Assembly: GCA_019420405.1 (NCBI GenBank)
Contig: JAHZHF010000055.1
Coordinates: forward strand, 1-9,167
Reading direction: 5' to 3'
Source of the DNA: Clostridiales bacterium
GTDB lineage: Bacteria > Bacillota > Clostridia > Lachnospirales > Lachnospiraceae
DNA: 9,167 nucleotides
Below, piece after piece: positions 1 through 6,201 of the stretch. Position 1 is the first letter of the stretch; each line of letters opens with the position of its first letter. Position numbers and translations under genes: made by a program. The notes under the pieces were generated by a model, which was not told where the DNA came from, ran no database searches, and was given only the letters and a program-made list of their open reading frames with translations.

Positions 1-120
1 CCGGGACTTCTTTAGTTTCTCTATTTCCTGGAGCGGAACCTGGAAATATCCTCCATTCCTGCAGAATACGTCTTCAAAATACTCTCTGATTTCGGAAGTT
101 TCTAGCCGGGGAGTTAGTGA
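1..120 (-). pseudogene. possible coding fragment at the window edge, minus strand
   Basis: On the minus strand an uninterrupted frame runs from about 120 down to 1 and continues off the window. It encodes about 40 residues with a plausible protein-like composition, including the stretch REYFEDVFCRNGGYFQVP. It has an in-frame stop (TAA at 126-124) just upstream and no ATG or GTG near its beginning, so it would be a gene lacking its start, that is, a decayed remnant. I do not recognise the family. It may also be a chance open frame, because only 120 bases are visible. No function is proposed. Confidence 0.2.
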
Positions 121-267
121 ACTTTATAGCTGAACACTTACAATTTATAAATTTTGTCTATAACTACCTATTTTTTATGGGGATTTTCAATACCTCATTT
201 AGTACTTATAGATTTATAATACGTATAAAGCGTTTACAGTGCCGTACGGAGCAGCAGGCAAAAAGGA
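121..267. other. AT-rich intergenic spacer
   Basis: This stretch is markedly richer in A and T than the coding DNA to its right and contains no supportable gene. A TATAAT occurs at 215-220 but lacks a good -35 element. The frame of the downstream nucleotidyltransferase stays open back to 239, but no ribosome binding site supports a start there. Confidence 0.5.
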
Positions 268-297
268 TTGTAAGTCCCGCAGAAGGAATGATATAAT
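268..297 (+). promoter_or_regulatory. sigma-A-type promoter with extended -10, upstream of the nucleotidyltransferase
   Basis: A -35-like TTGTAA at 268-273 lies 18 bases before a perfect -10 TATAAT at 292-297. The -10 is preceded by TGA at 289-291, which gives the extended form TGnTATAAT. Transcription would begin near 304, leaving a leader of about 28 bases before the GTG at 332. This is the best promoter match in the window. Because no terminator is visible between 625 and 741, it could also read into yedF and selD. Confidence 0.65.
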
Positions 298-331
298 ACC
301 TTCAAAGTTTGTATCAGAAAGAGGCGGTTCT

Positions 332-625
332 GTGGAAAATACTGGAATAAGACCGGAAGTCATAGAAGAAATCCGAAAGCTGGCGGAGAAGTATAATATC
401 AGCAGGGTAATCCTTTTCGGCTCCCGGGCAAGAGGAGATTTTAAACGGGCCAGTGATATTGACCTGGCAGTGGAAGGCGGCGATTTCGCAAGATTTGCGC
501 TGGACGTAGATGAGGAGACGTCGACTCTGTTAAAATATGATATTGTTGACATGGGGAGAAACATACAGGAAGAGCTGAGGAAAGCGATTGAGACGGAAGG
601 AAAGGTGATCTATGAGAAAATATGA
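332..625 (+). CDS. MNT-type nucleotidyltransferase (antitoxin-like, partner of a HEPN protein)
   Basis: This 97-residue protein is a minimal nucleotidyltransferase of the MNT/MJ0435 kind. The nucleotide-binding motif GSRARG is at residues 30-35, followed by SDIDLAV at 41-47 with the metal-binding Asp pair (D42, D44). A third acidic position is probably in KYDIVD around 70-73. In the family, such proteins pair with HEPN (HI0074-like) proteins; in studied HEPN/MNT systems the MNT enzyme neutralises the HEPN toxin by modifying it with nucleotides. I chose GTG 332 because AGAGG at 320-324 sits 7 bases upstream and a strong promoter lies at 268-297. The frame is open back to 239, but that start would precede the promoter. 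The stop overlaps the start of a broken HEPN gene (612) by 14 bases, the normal layout for intact pairs. With the partner lost, this is probably an orphan antitoxin. Family assignment is firm; activity is inferred. Confidence 0.82.
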   Translation: MENTGIRPEVIEEIRKLAEKYNISRVILFGSRARGDFKRASDIDLAVEGGDFARFALDVDEETSTLLKYDIVDMGRNIQEELRKAIETEGKVIYEKI

Positions 626-744
626 GAATTTTCATGTGGCTTTAACTAACATGAAAGATATCTATAATTGAAAAATTCTATGATATGTTCTGTGAATTGG
701 ACAAAGAAATAAAAAATAACTGGATAGAGGAGGAAACATCATGA
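612..744 (+). pseudogene. HEPN (HI0074-like nucleotidyltransferase substrate-binding) gene remnant, internally deleted
   Basis: ATG 612 opens a 19-residue peptide, MRKYENFHVALTNMKDIYN, ending at TGA 669-671. It resembles the beginning of HI0074-family HEPN partners as I recall them and has the usual overlap with the nucleotidyltransferase stop. Directly after, in a different frame from 670, comes EKFYDMFCELDKEIKNNW and a few more residues to TGA 742-744, which resembles the C-terminal end of the same family. The conserved central part (family members are about 130 residues) is absent, so this looks like an internal deletion of roughly 80-100 codons with loss of frame. The tail overlaps the yedF start (TGA 742-744, ATG 741-743), so the intact gene would have been nearly fused to yedF by a stop-start overlap. 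The family match is from memory, not from a search. Confidence 0.6.
641..668 (+). promoter_or_regulatory. weak candidate promoter ahead of yedF
   Basis: A perfect -10 TATAAT at 663-668 has a poor -35 (TTTAAC, 641-646) at 16-base spacing. It would give a leader of about 65 bases before yedF and sits inside the HEPN remnant. It could supply yedF-selD independently of the promoter at 268-297, but the -35 is weak and the region is AT-rich, so chance is a real alternative. Confidence 0.25.
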
Positions 745-1403
745 TTACAGTAGATGCAATGGGCGATATCTGCCCGATCCCGGTCGTTAAGACGAAGAAA
801 GCTCTCGGGGAGTTAAGTGGCCCGGGACAGATTGAGGTACTTGTAGATAACGAGACTGCAATGAAGAACGTGACAAAGATGGCGAAAAGCACGGGAGCCC
901 AGGCTGAGCAGGAACAGTTAGGGGAGAGAGCGTACCGTGTTCTGATTACAGTTGGCGAGGGTTCGGCAGCCTCATCAGGTCAGAAAGGAAGCGGCAATGA
1001 ACCGGCGCAGGCGGGAGCAGTTCAGCCGGATGCGGCGGCTCAGGCGCCTGCAGCCTGCCCGGCCTGTGTGAGCACAGTGGTAGCTGTGGGCTCTGACCGG
1101 ATGGGAGAGGGCAGCGAGGAACTGGGGCATATTCTGATGAAGAGCTTTCTTTTTGCCGTGACTCAGCTTGACCAGCTTCCGGATAAGATGATCTTTTATA
1201 ATGGCGGCGCGAAGCTGACTGTGGAGGGCTCGGAATCTCTGGAAGATCTGAAAAATCTGGAGGAGCAGGGCGTGGAGATCATGACCTGCGGCACCTGCCT
1301 TGATTATTACGGACTGAAAGAAAAGCTTGCTGTCGGCGGAGTGACGAATATGTACAGCATTGTCGAGACGCTGCAGAGCGCGGTGAACGTAATCCGGCCG
1401 TAA
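741..1403 (+). CDS. yedF: selenium metabolism protein YedF (TusA-like + DsrE-like fusion)
   Basis: This 220-residue protein has two domains. Residues 1-72 form a TusA/SirA-like domain with CPIP at 11-14, where C11 corresponds to the sulfur-carrying cysteine of TusA. Residues about 73-105 are a low-complexity Ala/Gly/Gln/Pro linker. Residues about 107-215 are a DsrE-like domain with VAVGSDRMGEGSEELG near 114-129 and a CGTC motif (C183, C186) followed by LDYYGL. This architecture and length match the YedF family found with SelD. In the family the protein is tied to selenium use by genome context, and a role as Se/S carrier is inferred rather than demonstrated. Further cysteines at 106 and 109 (CPAC) lie at the linker/DsrE boundary. 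ATG 741 has GAGGAGG at 727-733. selD follows after 36 bases, consistent with one operon. Confidence 0.92.
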   Translation: MITVDAMGDICPIPVVKTKKALGELSGPGQIEVLVDNETAMKNVTKMAKSTGAQAEQEQLGERAYRVLITVGEGSAASSGQKGSGNEPAQAGAVQPDAAAQAPAACPACVSTVVAVGSDRMGEGSEELGHILMKSFLFAVTQLDQLPDKMIFYNGGAKLTVEGSESLEDLKNLEEQGVEIMTCGTCLDYYGLKEKLAVGGVTNMYSIVETLQSAVNVIRP

Positions 1404-1439
1404 TATGAAACGGTTGTGAATAGTAACAGGGAGATCAAA

Positions 1440-2483
1440 ATGGAAAAAGAAATACGTTTGACACAGTTTGCAAAGCACGGTGGGTGTGCGGCGAAGATCG
1501 GGCCGGACACGCTTTCCAAAGTGCTGGGGCGGCTGCCAAAGTTTTCCGATCCGGATCTGCTGGTCGGGTTCGAGACGTCGGATGATGCGGCTGTCTATAA
1601 AATTAATGAGGATGTGGCGGTGATTCAGACCCTGGACTTTTTTACGCCGGTAGTGGATGACCCGTATACGTTCGGCCAGGTGGCGGCGACAAATGCATTG
1701 AGTGATGTGTACGCCATGGGAGGCGAGCCGAAGATTGCGCTGAATATCGTGTGTTTCCCGGAGGATCTGGATCCGGATATTCTCGGAGAGATCTTGAGAG
1801 GAGGCGCGGACAAGGTGCGGGAGGCAGGAGCCGTGCTTGTGGGAGGACACTCGATACAGGACGACGTACCGAAATACGGCCTGTCTGTGATGGGGATGGT
1901 TCACCCGGAGAAGATCTACAAAAATTTCGGATGCAGAACAGGCGATGTGCTGATTCTGACGAAGCAGCTCGGGAGTGGGATCATCAATACAGCGGTAAAA
2001 GCGCAGATGGCATCTCCCGAGGCGGAAGCAGAAGCGATCCGGGTAATGACCACGCTGAATAAGAAGGCGAAGGAGACCGCAGAGGAGTTTACGATTCATG
2101 CCTGCACGGATGTGACAGGATTCGGGCTTCTGGGGCACTGTTCGGAGATGGCGTCAGCCAGCGATGCTCAGATCGAGCTACATGTAAAAGATATCGCGTG
2201 GATGCAGGGGGCGAAAGAATACGCGCAGATGGGTCTGATCCCGGGCGGTGCGTACCGGAACCAGAGACATGCGGCAGCTCTTTTGGATACCGGGGACGTG
2301 GACGAGGTTTATGTGGATCTTGTCAGCGATCCTCAAACGTCGGGAGGTCTTCTCATGGCAGTGCCGGAGAAGGAAGCGGGAGAACTGTTGAGGGCGCTTT
2401 CACGGGCAGAACTGGGGACGGAGGTCTCTGTAGTCGGCCGTGTGGCTGAGAGCGGCACCGGGGCGGGCATACGCCTGGTGTAA
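1440..2483 (+). CDS. selD: selenide, water dikinase (selenophosphate synthase)
   Basis: SelD makes monoselenophosphate from selenide and ATP (yielding AMP and phosphate) and is the cytosolic selenium donor for all known specific selenium uses. With ATG 1440 the protein is 347 residues, the same length as E. coli SelD. The N-terminal active-site segment GGCAAKIG carries C16 and K19, matching E. coli C17 and K20. The residue at 16 is cysteine (TGT), not in-frame TGA, so this is the Cys form and needs no selenocysteine. Other family motifs are SDDAAVY (47-53), LSDVYAMGG (87-95), GGHSI (135-139), DVTGFGLLGH in the C-terminal half and SDPQTSGGLL near the end. The start is set by AGGGAG at 1428-1433, 6 bases before ATG 1440; a GTG at 1416 in the same frame lacks such a site. 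No selA or selB is visible here. Confidence 0.97.
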   Translation: MEKEIRLTQFAKHGGCAAKIGPDTLSKVLGRLPKFSDPDLLVGFETSDDAAVYKINEDVAVIQTLDFFTPVVDDPYTFGQVAATNALSDVYAMGGEPKIALNIVCFPEDLDPDILGEILRGGADKVREAGAVLVGGHSIQDDVPKYGLSVMGMVHPEKIYKNFGCRTGDVLILTKQLGSGIINTAVKAQMASPEAEAEAIRVMTTLNKKAKETAEEFTIHACTDVTGFGLLGHCSEMASASDAQIELHVKDIAWMQGAKEYAQMGLIPGGAYRNQRHAAALLDTGDVDEVYVDLVSDPQTSGGLLMAVPEKEAGELLRALSRAELGTEVSVVGRVAESGTGAGIRLV

Positions 2484-2530
2484 ACGATCTGTCCGAAAAG
2501 GAAGCGCAAAGAAAAACTGAGAGAACGGCC

Positions 2531-2584
2531 GAAAGAACGGCTATGAGAACAGCTAAGGGAAAGGCGGGGAAAGAACGGCTATGA
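2531..2584 (+). repeat. 16-bp direct repeat pair around the LysR start
   Basis: GAAAGAACGGCTATGA occurs at 2531-2546 and again at 2569-2584, a perfect 16-base copy with starts 38 bases apart. A third partial copy, AGAACGGC, is at 2522-2529. The second full copy contains the LysR start codon (ATG 2581). Both full copies contain an ATG. The first one opens a 13-residue ORF (2543-2584) whose TGA overlaps the LysR ATG. The repeat may be a recent local duplication or a regulatory site. Confidence 0.7.
2543..2584 (+). CDS. very short ORF overlapping the LysR start (possible leader peptide)
   Basis: ATG 2543 opens the 13-residue frame MRTAKGKAGKERL, ending at TGA 2582-2584 so that its stop overlaps the ATG of the LysR gene at 2581. 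Stop-start overlap of this kind permits translational coupling. There is no good ribosome binding site before it, and the peptide is simply basic with no recognisable domain. It may be a by-product of the 16-bp repeat rather than a real gene. Confidence 0.2.
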   Translation: MRTAKGKAGKERL

Positions 2585-3501
2585 ATTTAAGACAGCTTGA
2601 AGCTTTCGTGCGGGTGGCGGAGACGAAGAGTTTTTCTGCGGCCGCACGTCAGCTTTACCTTACACAGCCTACCGTGAGTTCGCATATTGCCTCTCTTGAA
2701 AGAGAACTGAACGCGTGTCTGCTGGTGCGCAGCACGAAAGGAGTTGCTTTGTCTGAACCGGGGAAGGAACTTTACGCTTATGCAGTGCGTATGCTTGAGC
2801 TGGAGGAGAAGATCTGCGAACGGTTCGGACTGGAGGGCGGCCGCAAGGGCAGCGTCCTCAGAATCGCGGCGTCCACTGTTCCCTCTCAGTACCTTCTTCC
2901 TGGGATTATGGCGGAATTCTGCGGGAAATATCCCGGTGAAAAGTTAAAGGTGTTTGAGTCGGACAGTGGCGGTGTGATCGATATGATTCTCTCCCACAAG
3001 GCGGATATCGGATTTACGGGAACTGTGCTGGAGAAGGGAAACTGTACTTATATTCCCTTCTATCAGGATGAGCTGGTCATTATCGCTCCCGCTCATGACC
3101 GGTTCAAAGAGCGCGAAGGAAGCGACATTGCGGAGTGGATCGGGAAGGAGCTGTTTATTCTGAGGGAGGAGGGCTCCGGAACAAGAAAAGAAGCGGAAAA
3201 AATGCTTGCGCAGATGAAAATCCGGGTAGAGGATTTGAAAACAGCGGCTATTATGGAAAATCCGGAGACGATCAAGCGGTCCGTAGAGAGCGGAGTCGGG
3301 ATTTCAATTCTGTCCCGGCTGGCGGCCCGGGAGGAGATTAAAAGGGGCACCCTGATTGCTTTCCCGCTGGGAAAAAACGGAGGAAAGCGGAATATCAATC
3401 TCGTATTTGACGCCGGATATCCAAGCCTTCCGGCAGCAGATAAATTTATTAAAAATGTACAGGAGATGTATCCGGGACAGCAGAAGGAAAAAGACCGGTG
3501 A
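2581..3501 (+). CDS. LysR-family transcriptional regulator, selenium-locus type
   Basis: This 306-residue protein is a full-length LysR-type regulator. Residues 1-60 form the winged helix-turn-helix, beginning MNLRQLEAFVRVAETKSFSA, with SFSAAARQLYLTQPTVSSHI (17-36) as the DNA-binding helices. A linker helix follows to about 88, and residues about 92-297 are the periplasmic-binding-protein-like effector domain. Its place between selD and the desulfurase/yedE block, and my recollection of LysR regulators repeatedly found in such loci, suggest it controls selenium genes. The effector is unknown; a selenium or sulfur metabolite is a guess. Unusually for LysR genes it points the same way as its neighbours rather than divergently. 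The best Shine-Dalgarno, GGCGGGG at 2562-2568, lies 12 bases from ATG 2581, which is long, so translation may be weak. An intrinsic terminator follows at once. Confidence 0.9.
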   Translation: MNLRQLEAFVRVAETKSFSAAARQLYLTQPTVSSHIASLERELNACLLVRSTKGVALSEPGKELYAYAVRMLELEEKICERFGLEGGRKGSVLRIAASTVPSQYLLPGIMAEFCGKYPGEKLKVFESDSGGVIDMILSHKADIGFTGTVLEKGNCTYIPFYQDELVIIAPAHDRFKEREGSDIAEWIGKELFILREEGSGTRKEAEKMLAQMKIRVEDLKTAAIMENPETIKRSVESGVGISILSRLAAREEIKRGTLIAFPLGKNGGKRNINLVFDAGYPSLPAADKFIKNVQEMYPGQQKEKDR

Positions 3502-3512
3502 CTGTGGACGAA

Positions 3513-3549
3513 CCGCTTATAGATGATTTCTATAAGCGGGAATTTTTTA
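3513..3549 (+). terminator. intrinsic terminator after the LysR gene
   Basis: A perfect 11-bp inverted repeat (CCGCTTATAGA at 3513-3523, TCTATAAGCGG at 3529-3539) encloses a 5-base loop, TGATT. It is followed by GAA and a run of six T at 3543-3548. It begins 11 bases after the LysR stop and is the clearest terminator in the window. It separates yedF-selD-lysR from the downstream selenium genes, implying a second promoter in 3550-3638 or regulated read-through. Confidence 0.9.
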
Positions 3550-3562
3550 TTGTGGTTTTTGA

Positions 3563-3592
3563 TTAGACGGCGGCCGGAGGGAGAATTATACT
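3563..3592 (+). promoter_or_regulatory. candidate promoter for the desulfurase-yedE block
   Basis: A -10-like TATACT at 3587-3592 lies 18 bases after a weak -35-like TTAGAC at 3563-3568. Transcription would begin near 3599, leaving a leader of about 40 bases before ATG 3639. A promoter is expected here because the terminator at 3513-3549 closes the previous unit. A weak -35 would fit a promoter that needs an activator such as the LysR protein, but that is inference. Confidence 0.35.
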
Positions 3593-3638
3593 TAATCGTA
3601 GAGGGAGATACCGACTCGGGAAAGGAAAGGTGAAAAAA

Positions 3639-4775
3639 ATGATCTATATGGACAATGCGGCGACTACGCTGCAGAAGCCGGAAGCAGTGAAAAAAGCGGT
3701 CATGGCGGCTTTTGATACGATGGGGAACGCGGGGAGAGGGGCTTCGGAAGCTGCTCTTAATGCTTCCCGTGTGATTTATGGAACCAGAGAAAAACTGGCT
3801 CGTTTTTTTCATGCGGAGAGTGCGAACCGGATCGTATTTACCGCAAATTCCACCGAGAGCTTAAACATTGCCATAAAAGGGCTGTTTGGCCCGGGAGATC
3901 ATGTGATCACTACGGTTCTCGAGCATAATTCCGTATTGCGGCCTCTGTATGAGTGCAGGGAGCGGGGGGTGGAACTTACGATTCTCGGCTGCGATACTGA
4001 CGGAAATATTTCTTATAAAGAAATGGAGGACGCCATCCGCAGGGAGACGAAGGCGGTGGTCTGCACCCATGCGTCGAATCTTACCGGGAATATGATCGAT
4101 CTGGAGATTGTGGGCAGCATTGCCAGGAAGCATGGCCTGTACTTTGTTGTTGACGCATCTCAGACTGCGGGGGTGTATCCGATCGATGTAGAGGAGCTTG
4201 GGATTGATGTTCTGTGCTTTACCGGCCATAAGAGCATGCTGGGCCCCCAGGGGACGGGAGGAATGTATGTGCGTACCGGAGTGGAGATCCGCCCGCTTTT
4301 AAGCGGCGGGAGCGGTGTGGACACATACAATCCCCACCATCCGTCAGAGATGCCGACCGCTTTGGAGGCGGGAACGCTGAACGGTCATGGGATCGCCGGG
4401 CTTGGCGCTGCAGTTGACTATTTGGAGAAAACCGGGCTTTCCGTGATACGCAGCAAGGAGATGGCTCTGATGAGGCAGTTTTATGAAGGTATTTCCTGCA
4501 TTCCGGGAGTGAAGGTGTACGGGGATTTCCGCGCAGACAAGAGAGCCCCGATCGTCTCCTTTAATATCTCGGATTATGATTCCTCTGAGGTTAGCGATGA
4601 ACTGAACGTGGAGTACGGCATTGTAACGCGGCCCGGGGCTCACTGCGCGCCTTTGATGCACCGTGCGCTGGGTACGGTGGAACAGGGAGCGGTGCGTTTC
4701 AGCTTCTCACATTACAATACGGAGGAGGAAGTAGATACTGCTGTAAGAGCAGTAAAAGAGCTGGCGTGTGATTAG
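3639..4775 (+). CDS. class V aminotransferase-fold cysteine desulfurase / selenocysteine lyase-like enzyme
   Basis: This 378-residue protein is a PLP enzyme of the NifS/SufS superfamily, in the shorter 'cysteine desulfurase family' group beginning MIYMDNAATT. Visible features are EHNS with H96, DASQTAG with D172 and Q175 (cofactor contacts), GHKSMLGPQG with the Schiff-base lysine K198, and RPGAHCAPL with the catalytic cysteine C336. The RxGxHCA-type loop resembles group II (SufS/CsdB-like) enzymes, which act on cysteine and often more readily on selenocysteine. In this setting it most likely releases S or Se as a persulfide/perselenide for the TusA-like carriers or SelD; substrate preference cannot be read from sequence. 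I place the start at ATG 3639, 8 bases after GGAAAGG at 3624-3630. An in-frame GTG at 3630 overlaps that site. yedE follows after 57 bases. Confidence 0.92.
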   Translation: MIYMDNAATTLQKPEAVKKAVMAAFDTMGNAGRGASEAALNASRVIYGTREKLARFFHAESANRIVFTANSTESLNIAIKGLFGPGDHVITTVLEHNSVLRPLYECRERGVELTILGCDTDGNISYKEMEDAIRRETKAVVCTHASNLTGNMIDLEIVGSIARKHGLYFVVDASQTAGVYPIDVEELGIDVLCFTGHKSMLGPQGTGGMYVRTGVEIRPLLSGGSGVDTYNPHHPSEMPTALEAGTLNGHGIAGLGAAVDYLEKTGLSVIRSKEMALMRQFYEGISCIPGVKVYGDFRADKRAPIVSFNISDYDSSEVSDELNVEYGIVTRPGAHCAPLMHRALGTVEQGAVRFSFSHYNTEEEVDTAVRAVKELACD

Positions 4776-4832
4776 CATGAGCTGTCGGGAATGAGACAAC
4801 GTCAGTACAAAAGAGACGGGAGGGAAAACAAC

Positions 4833-5930
4833 ATGAATTTATCTGACTCAAAAAAGAAACTTGCGCTGGCCGGTGCTGTCTGCGGGCTTGTGGCAGCCTG
4901 CCTGGCGTATTTGGGGAATCCGGCCAACATGGCGTTCTGCATCGCGTGTTTTATCCGCGATACGGCCGGTGCCCTGGGGCTTCACTCTACAGAGACGGTA
5001 CAGTATGCGCGCCCTGAGATCATCGGCCTGGTTCTGGGGGCTTTCCTGATTTCTGCGGCGACGAAAGAATACCGCTCTATGGCAGGTTCATCTCCTGCGA
5101 CGCGTTTTGTCCTGGGAATGATCCTCGCTATCGGTTCTCTGGCATTCCTGGGATGCCCGCTGAGAATGATTATCCGTATGTCAGCGGGGGATCTGAACGC
5201 GTGGGTTGCGCTGATCGGATTTATACTTGGTGTGGGAACCGGAGTGATCGCGCTTAAGAAAGGATTCAGTCTGGGGAGGGCACACGGGACAAACCGGATG
5301 AGCGGAGCTGTGCTTCCGGTCCTGATGCTCGGGATTCTTGTGCTTGCGCTTGCGACGACTCTGTTAAAGAGCAGCCAGAGCGGTCCGGGAAGCATGCATG
5401 CCCCGATGCTCCTTTCCCTGATTGGCGGGCTGATATTCGGAGCGTTTGCACAGAAGTCGAGAATGTGTTTCGCTGGGAGTGTCCGCGACGTAATCCTGAT
5501 GAAAAATTTTGATCTGCTGACCATTATAGGTAGTTTTTTTGTGGTTATGCTGATCTATAATATAGCTACAGGCAATTTTGTGCTGGCATTTGACACGCCG
5601 GGCATCATCGCTCATTCTGATCATCTCTGGAGTATCCTTGGCATGTATGCGGTTGGATTCGCGGCGGTTCTGGCGGGAGGATGCCCGCTGCGCCAGCTCA
5701 TCCTTGCGGGGCAGGGATCTTCGGATTCCGCTGTGACCGTGCTGGGGATGTTCATCGGGGCTGCGCTTTCTCACAACTTCGGTCTGGCCGGAAGCGGAAC
5801 AGCACTGAACGCGGAAACTCAGGAGATCGTGGCCGGAAGCGTACCGATGAACGGCAGAGCTGCAGTTGTTATCTGTATTATCGTGTGTTTTGTGATTGCA
5901 TTCGGGAACAAGAGAAGCGAAGGAAAATAG
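4833..5930 (+). CDS. yedE: selenium metabolism membrane protein YedE (probable selenium transporter)
   Basis: This 365-residue polytopic membrane protein belongs to the YeeE/YedE family. It has about nine to ten hydrophobic segments, the first at residues 10-28. Conserved cysteine motifs are FCIACFIRD (C36, C39), LGCPLRM (C108), RMCFAG (C212) and GGCPLRQL (C284). The two halves resemble each other, consistent with an internal duplication. YeeE in the wider family takes up thiosulfate through membrane cysteines. The YedE branch is linked to selenium by co-occurrence with selD and yedF, and uptake of a selenium compound is inferred. ATG 4833 has GGGAGGG at 4818-4824, 8 bases upstream. An in-frame ATG at 4791 would add 14 charged residues and has no comparable site. 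The TusA-like gene follows 29 bases later, a pairing also typical of YeeE-YeeD/TusA. Confidence 0.92.
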   Translation: MNLSDSKKKLALAGAVCGLVAACLAYLGNPANMAFCIACFIRDTAGALGLHSTETVQYARPEIIGLVLGAFLISAATKEYRSMAGSSPATRFVLGMILAIGSLAFLGCPLRMIIRMSAGDLNAWVALIGFILGVGTGVIALKKGFSLGRAHGTNRMSGAVLPVLMLGILVLALATTLLKSSQSGPGSMHAPMLLSLIGGLIFGAFAQKSRMCFAGSVRDVILMKNFDLLTIIGSFFVVMLIYNIATGNFVLAFDTPGIIAHSDHLWSILGMYAVGFAAVLAGGCPLRQLILAGQGSSDSAVTVLGMFIGAALSHNFGLAGSGTALNAETQEIVAGSVPMNGRAAVVICIIVCFVIAFGNKRSEGK

Positions 5931-5959
5931 AACAGCAGACAGAAAGGAGCAGAACAGTA

Positions 5960-6169
5960 ATGAAAGAAGTAGATGCAAGAGGATTGTCCTGTCCGGAACC
6001 GATGATGCTGACGGAGGAAGCTCTGAAGGCAGAGAAGGGAGCAGTAAGAGTACTGGTTTCAGAGCCGCATCAGAAAATGAACGTGGAAAAATGTGCGAAG
6101 GATCATGGCAGAAAGTTTTCTTCGGCCGAGACGGACGATGGGTTCGCTGTGGAGATCGAACCGGCATAA
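5960..6169 (+). CDS. stand-alone TusA-like sulfur/selenium carrier protein
   Basis: This 69-residue protein is a complete TusA/SirA-fold domain. Its beginning, MKEVDARGLSCPEPMMLTEE, has the family CPxP motif at 11-14 (C11 the expected carrier cysteine). A second cysteine is at 45 within EKCAKDHG. TusA proteins accept a persulfide from a desulfurase and pass it on; YedE/YeeE transporters are often paired with such a protein. Here it could receive S or Se from YedE or the PLP enzyme (inference). It resembles the N-terminal domain of YedF (both have VDA, then CPxP, then a similarly placed helix), so the locus holds two related carrier domains. ATG 5960 has AAAGGAG at 5943-5949, 10 bases upstream. 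The frame is open far upstream only because it shadows yedE. Confidence 0.88.
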   Translation: MKEVDARGLSCPEPMMLTEEALKAEKGAVRVLVSEPHQKMNVEKCAKDHGRKFSSAETDDGFAVEIEPA

Positions 6170-6201
6170 AAGAGTGCGTATGGGGAAGGATTGGCCTTAA
6201 T

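Noticed and set aside
239..331. Longer nucleotidyltransferase starting at 239
   Set aside because: The extension has no ribosome site, is rich in basic residues unlike the family, and would start upstream of the promoter at 268-297.
1485..1487. Possible selenocysteine at the SelD active site
   Set aside because: The codon at residue 16 is TGT (cysteine); there is no in-frame TGA in selD or any other gene of the cluster, so no selenoprotein or SECIS-like element is called.
975..2138. Long minus-strand ORF of 387 residues opposite yedF and selD
   Set aside because: It lies entirely antisense to two firmly identified genes, has an Arg/His/Leu-rich composition typical of antisense frames in such DNA, and shows no recognisable domain.
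4982..5524. Minus-strand ORF of 180 residues opposite yedE
   Set aside because: Antisense shadow of yedE; no ribosome site and no domain, while the + strand has clear family motifs.
5681..5959. N-terminal extension of the TusA-like protein into yedE
   Set aside because: The extension is the yedE sequence in another frame; AAAGGAG at 5943-5949 and the VDARGLSCPEP family beginning fix the start at 5960.
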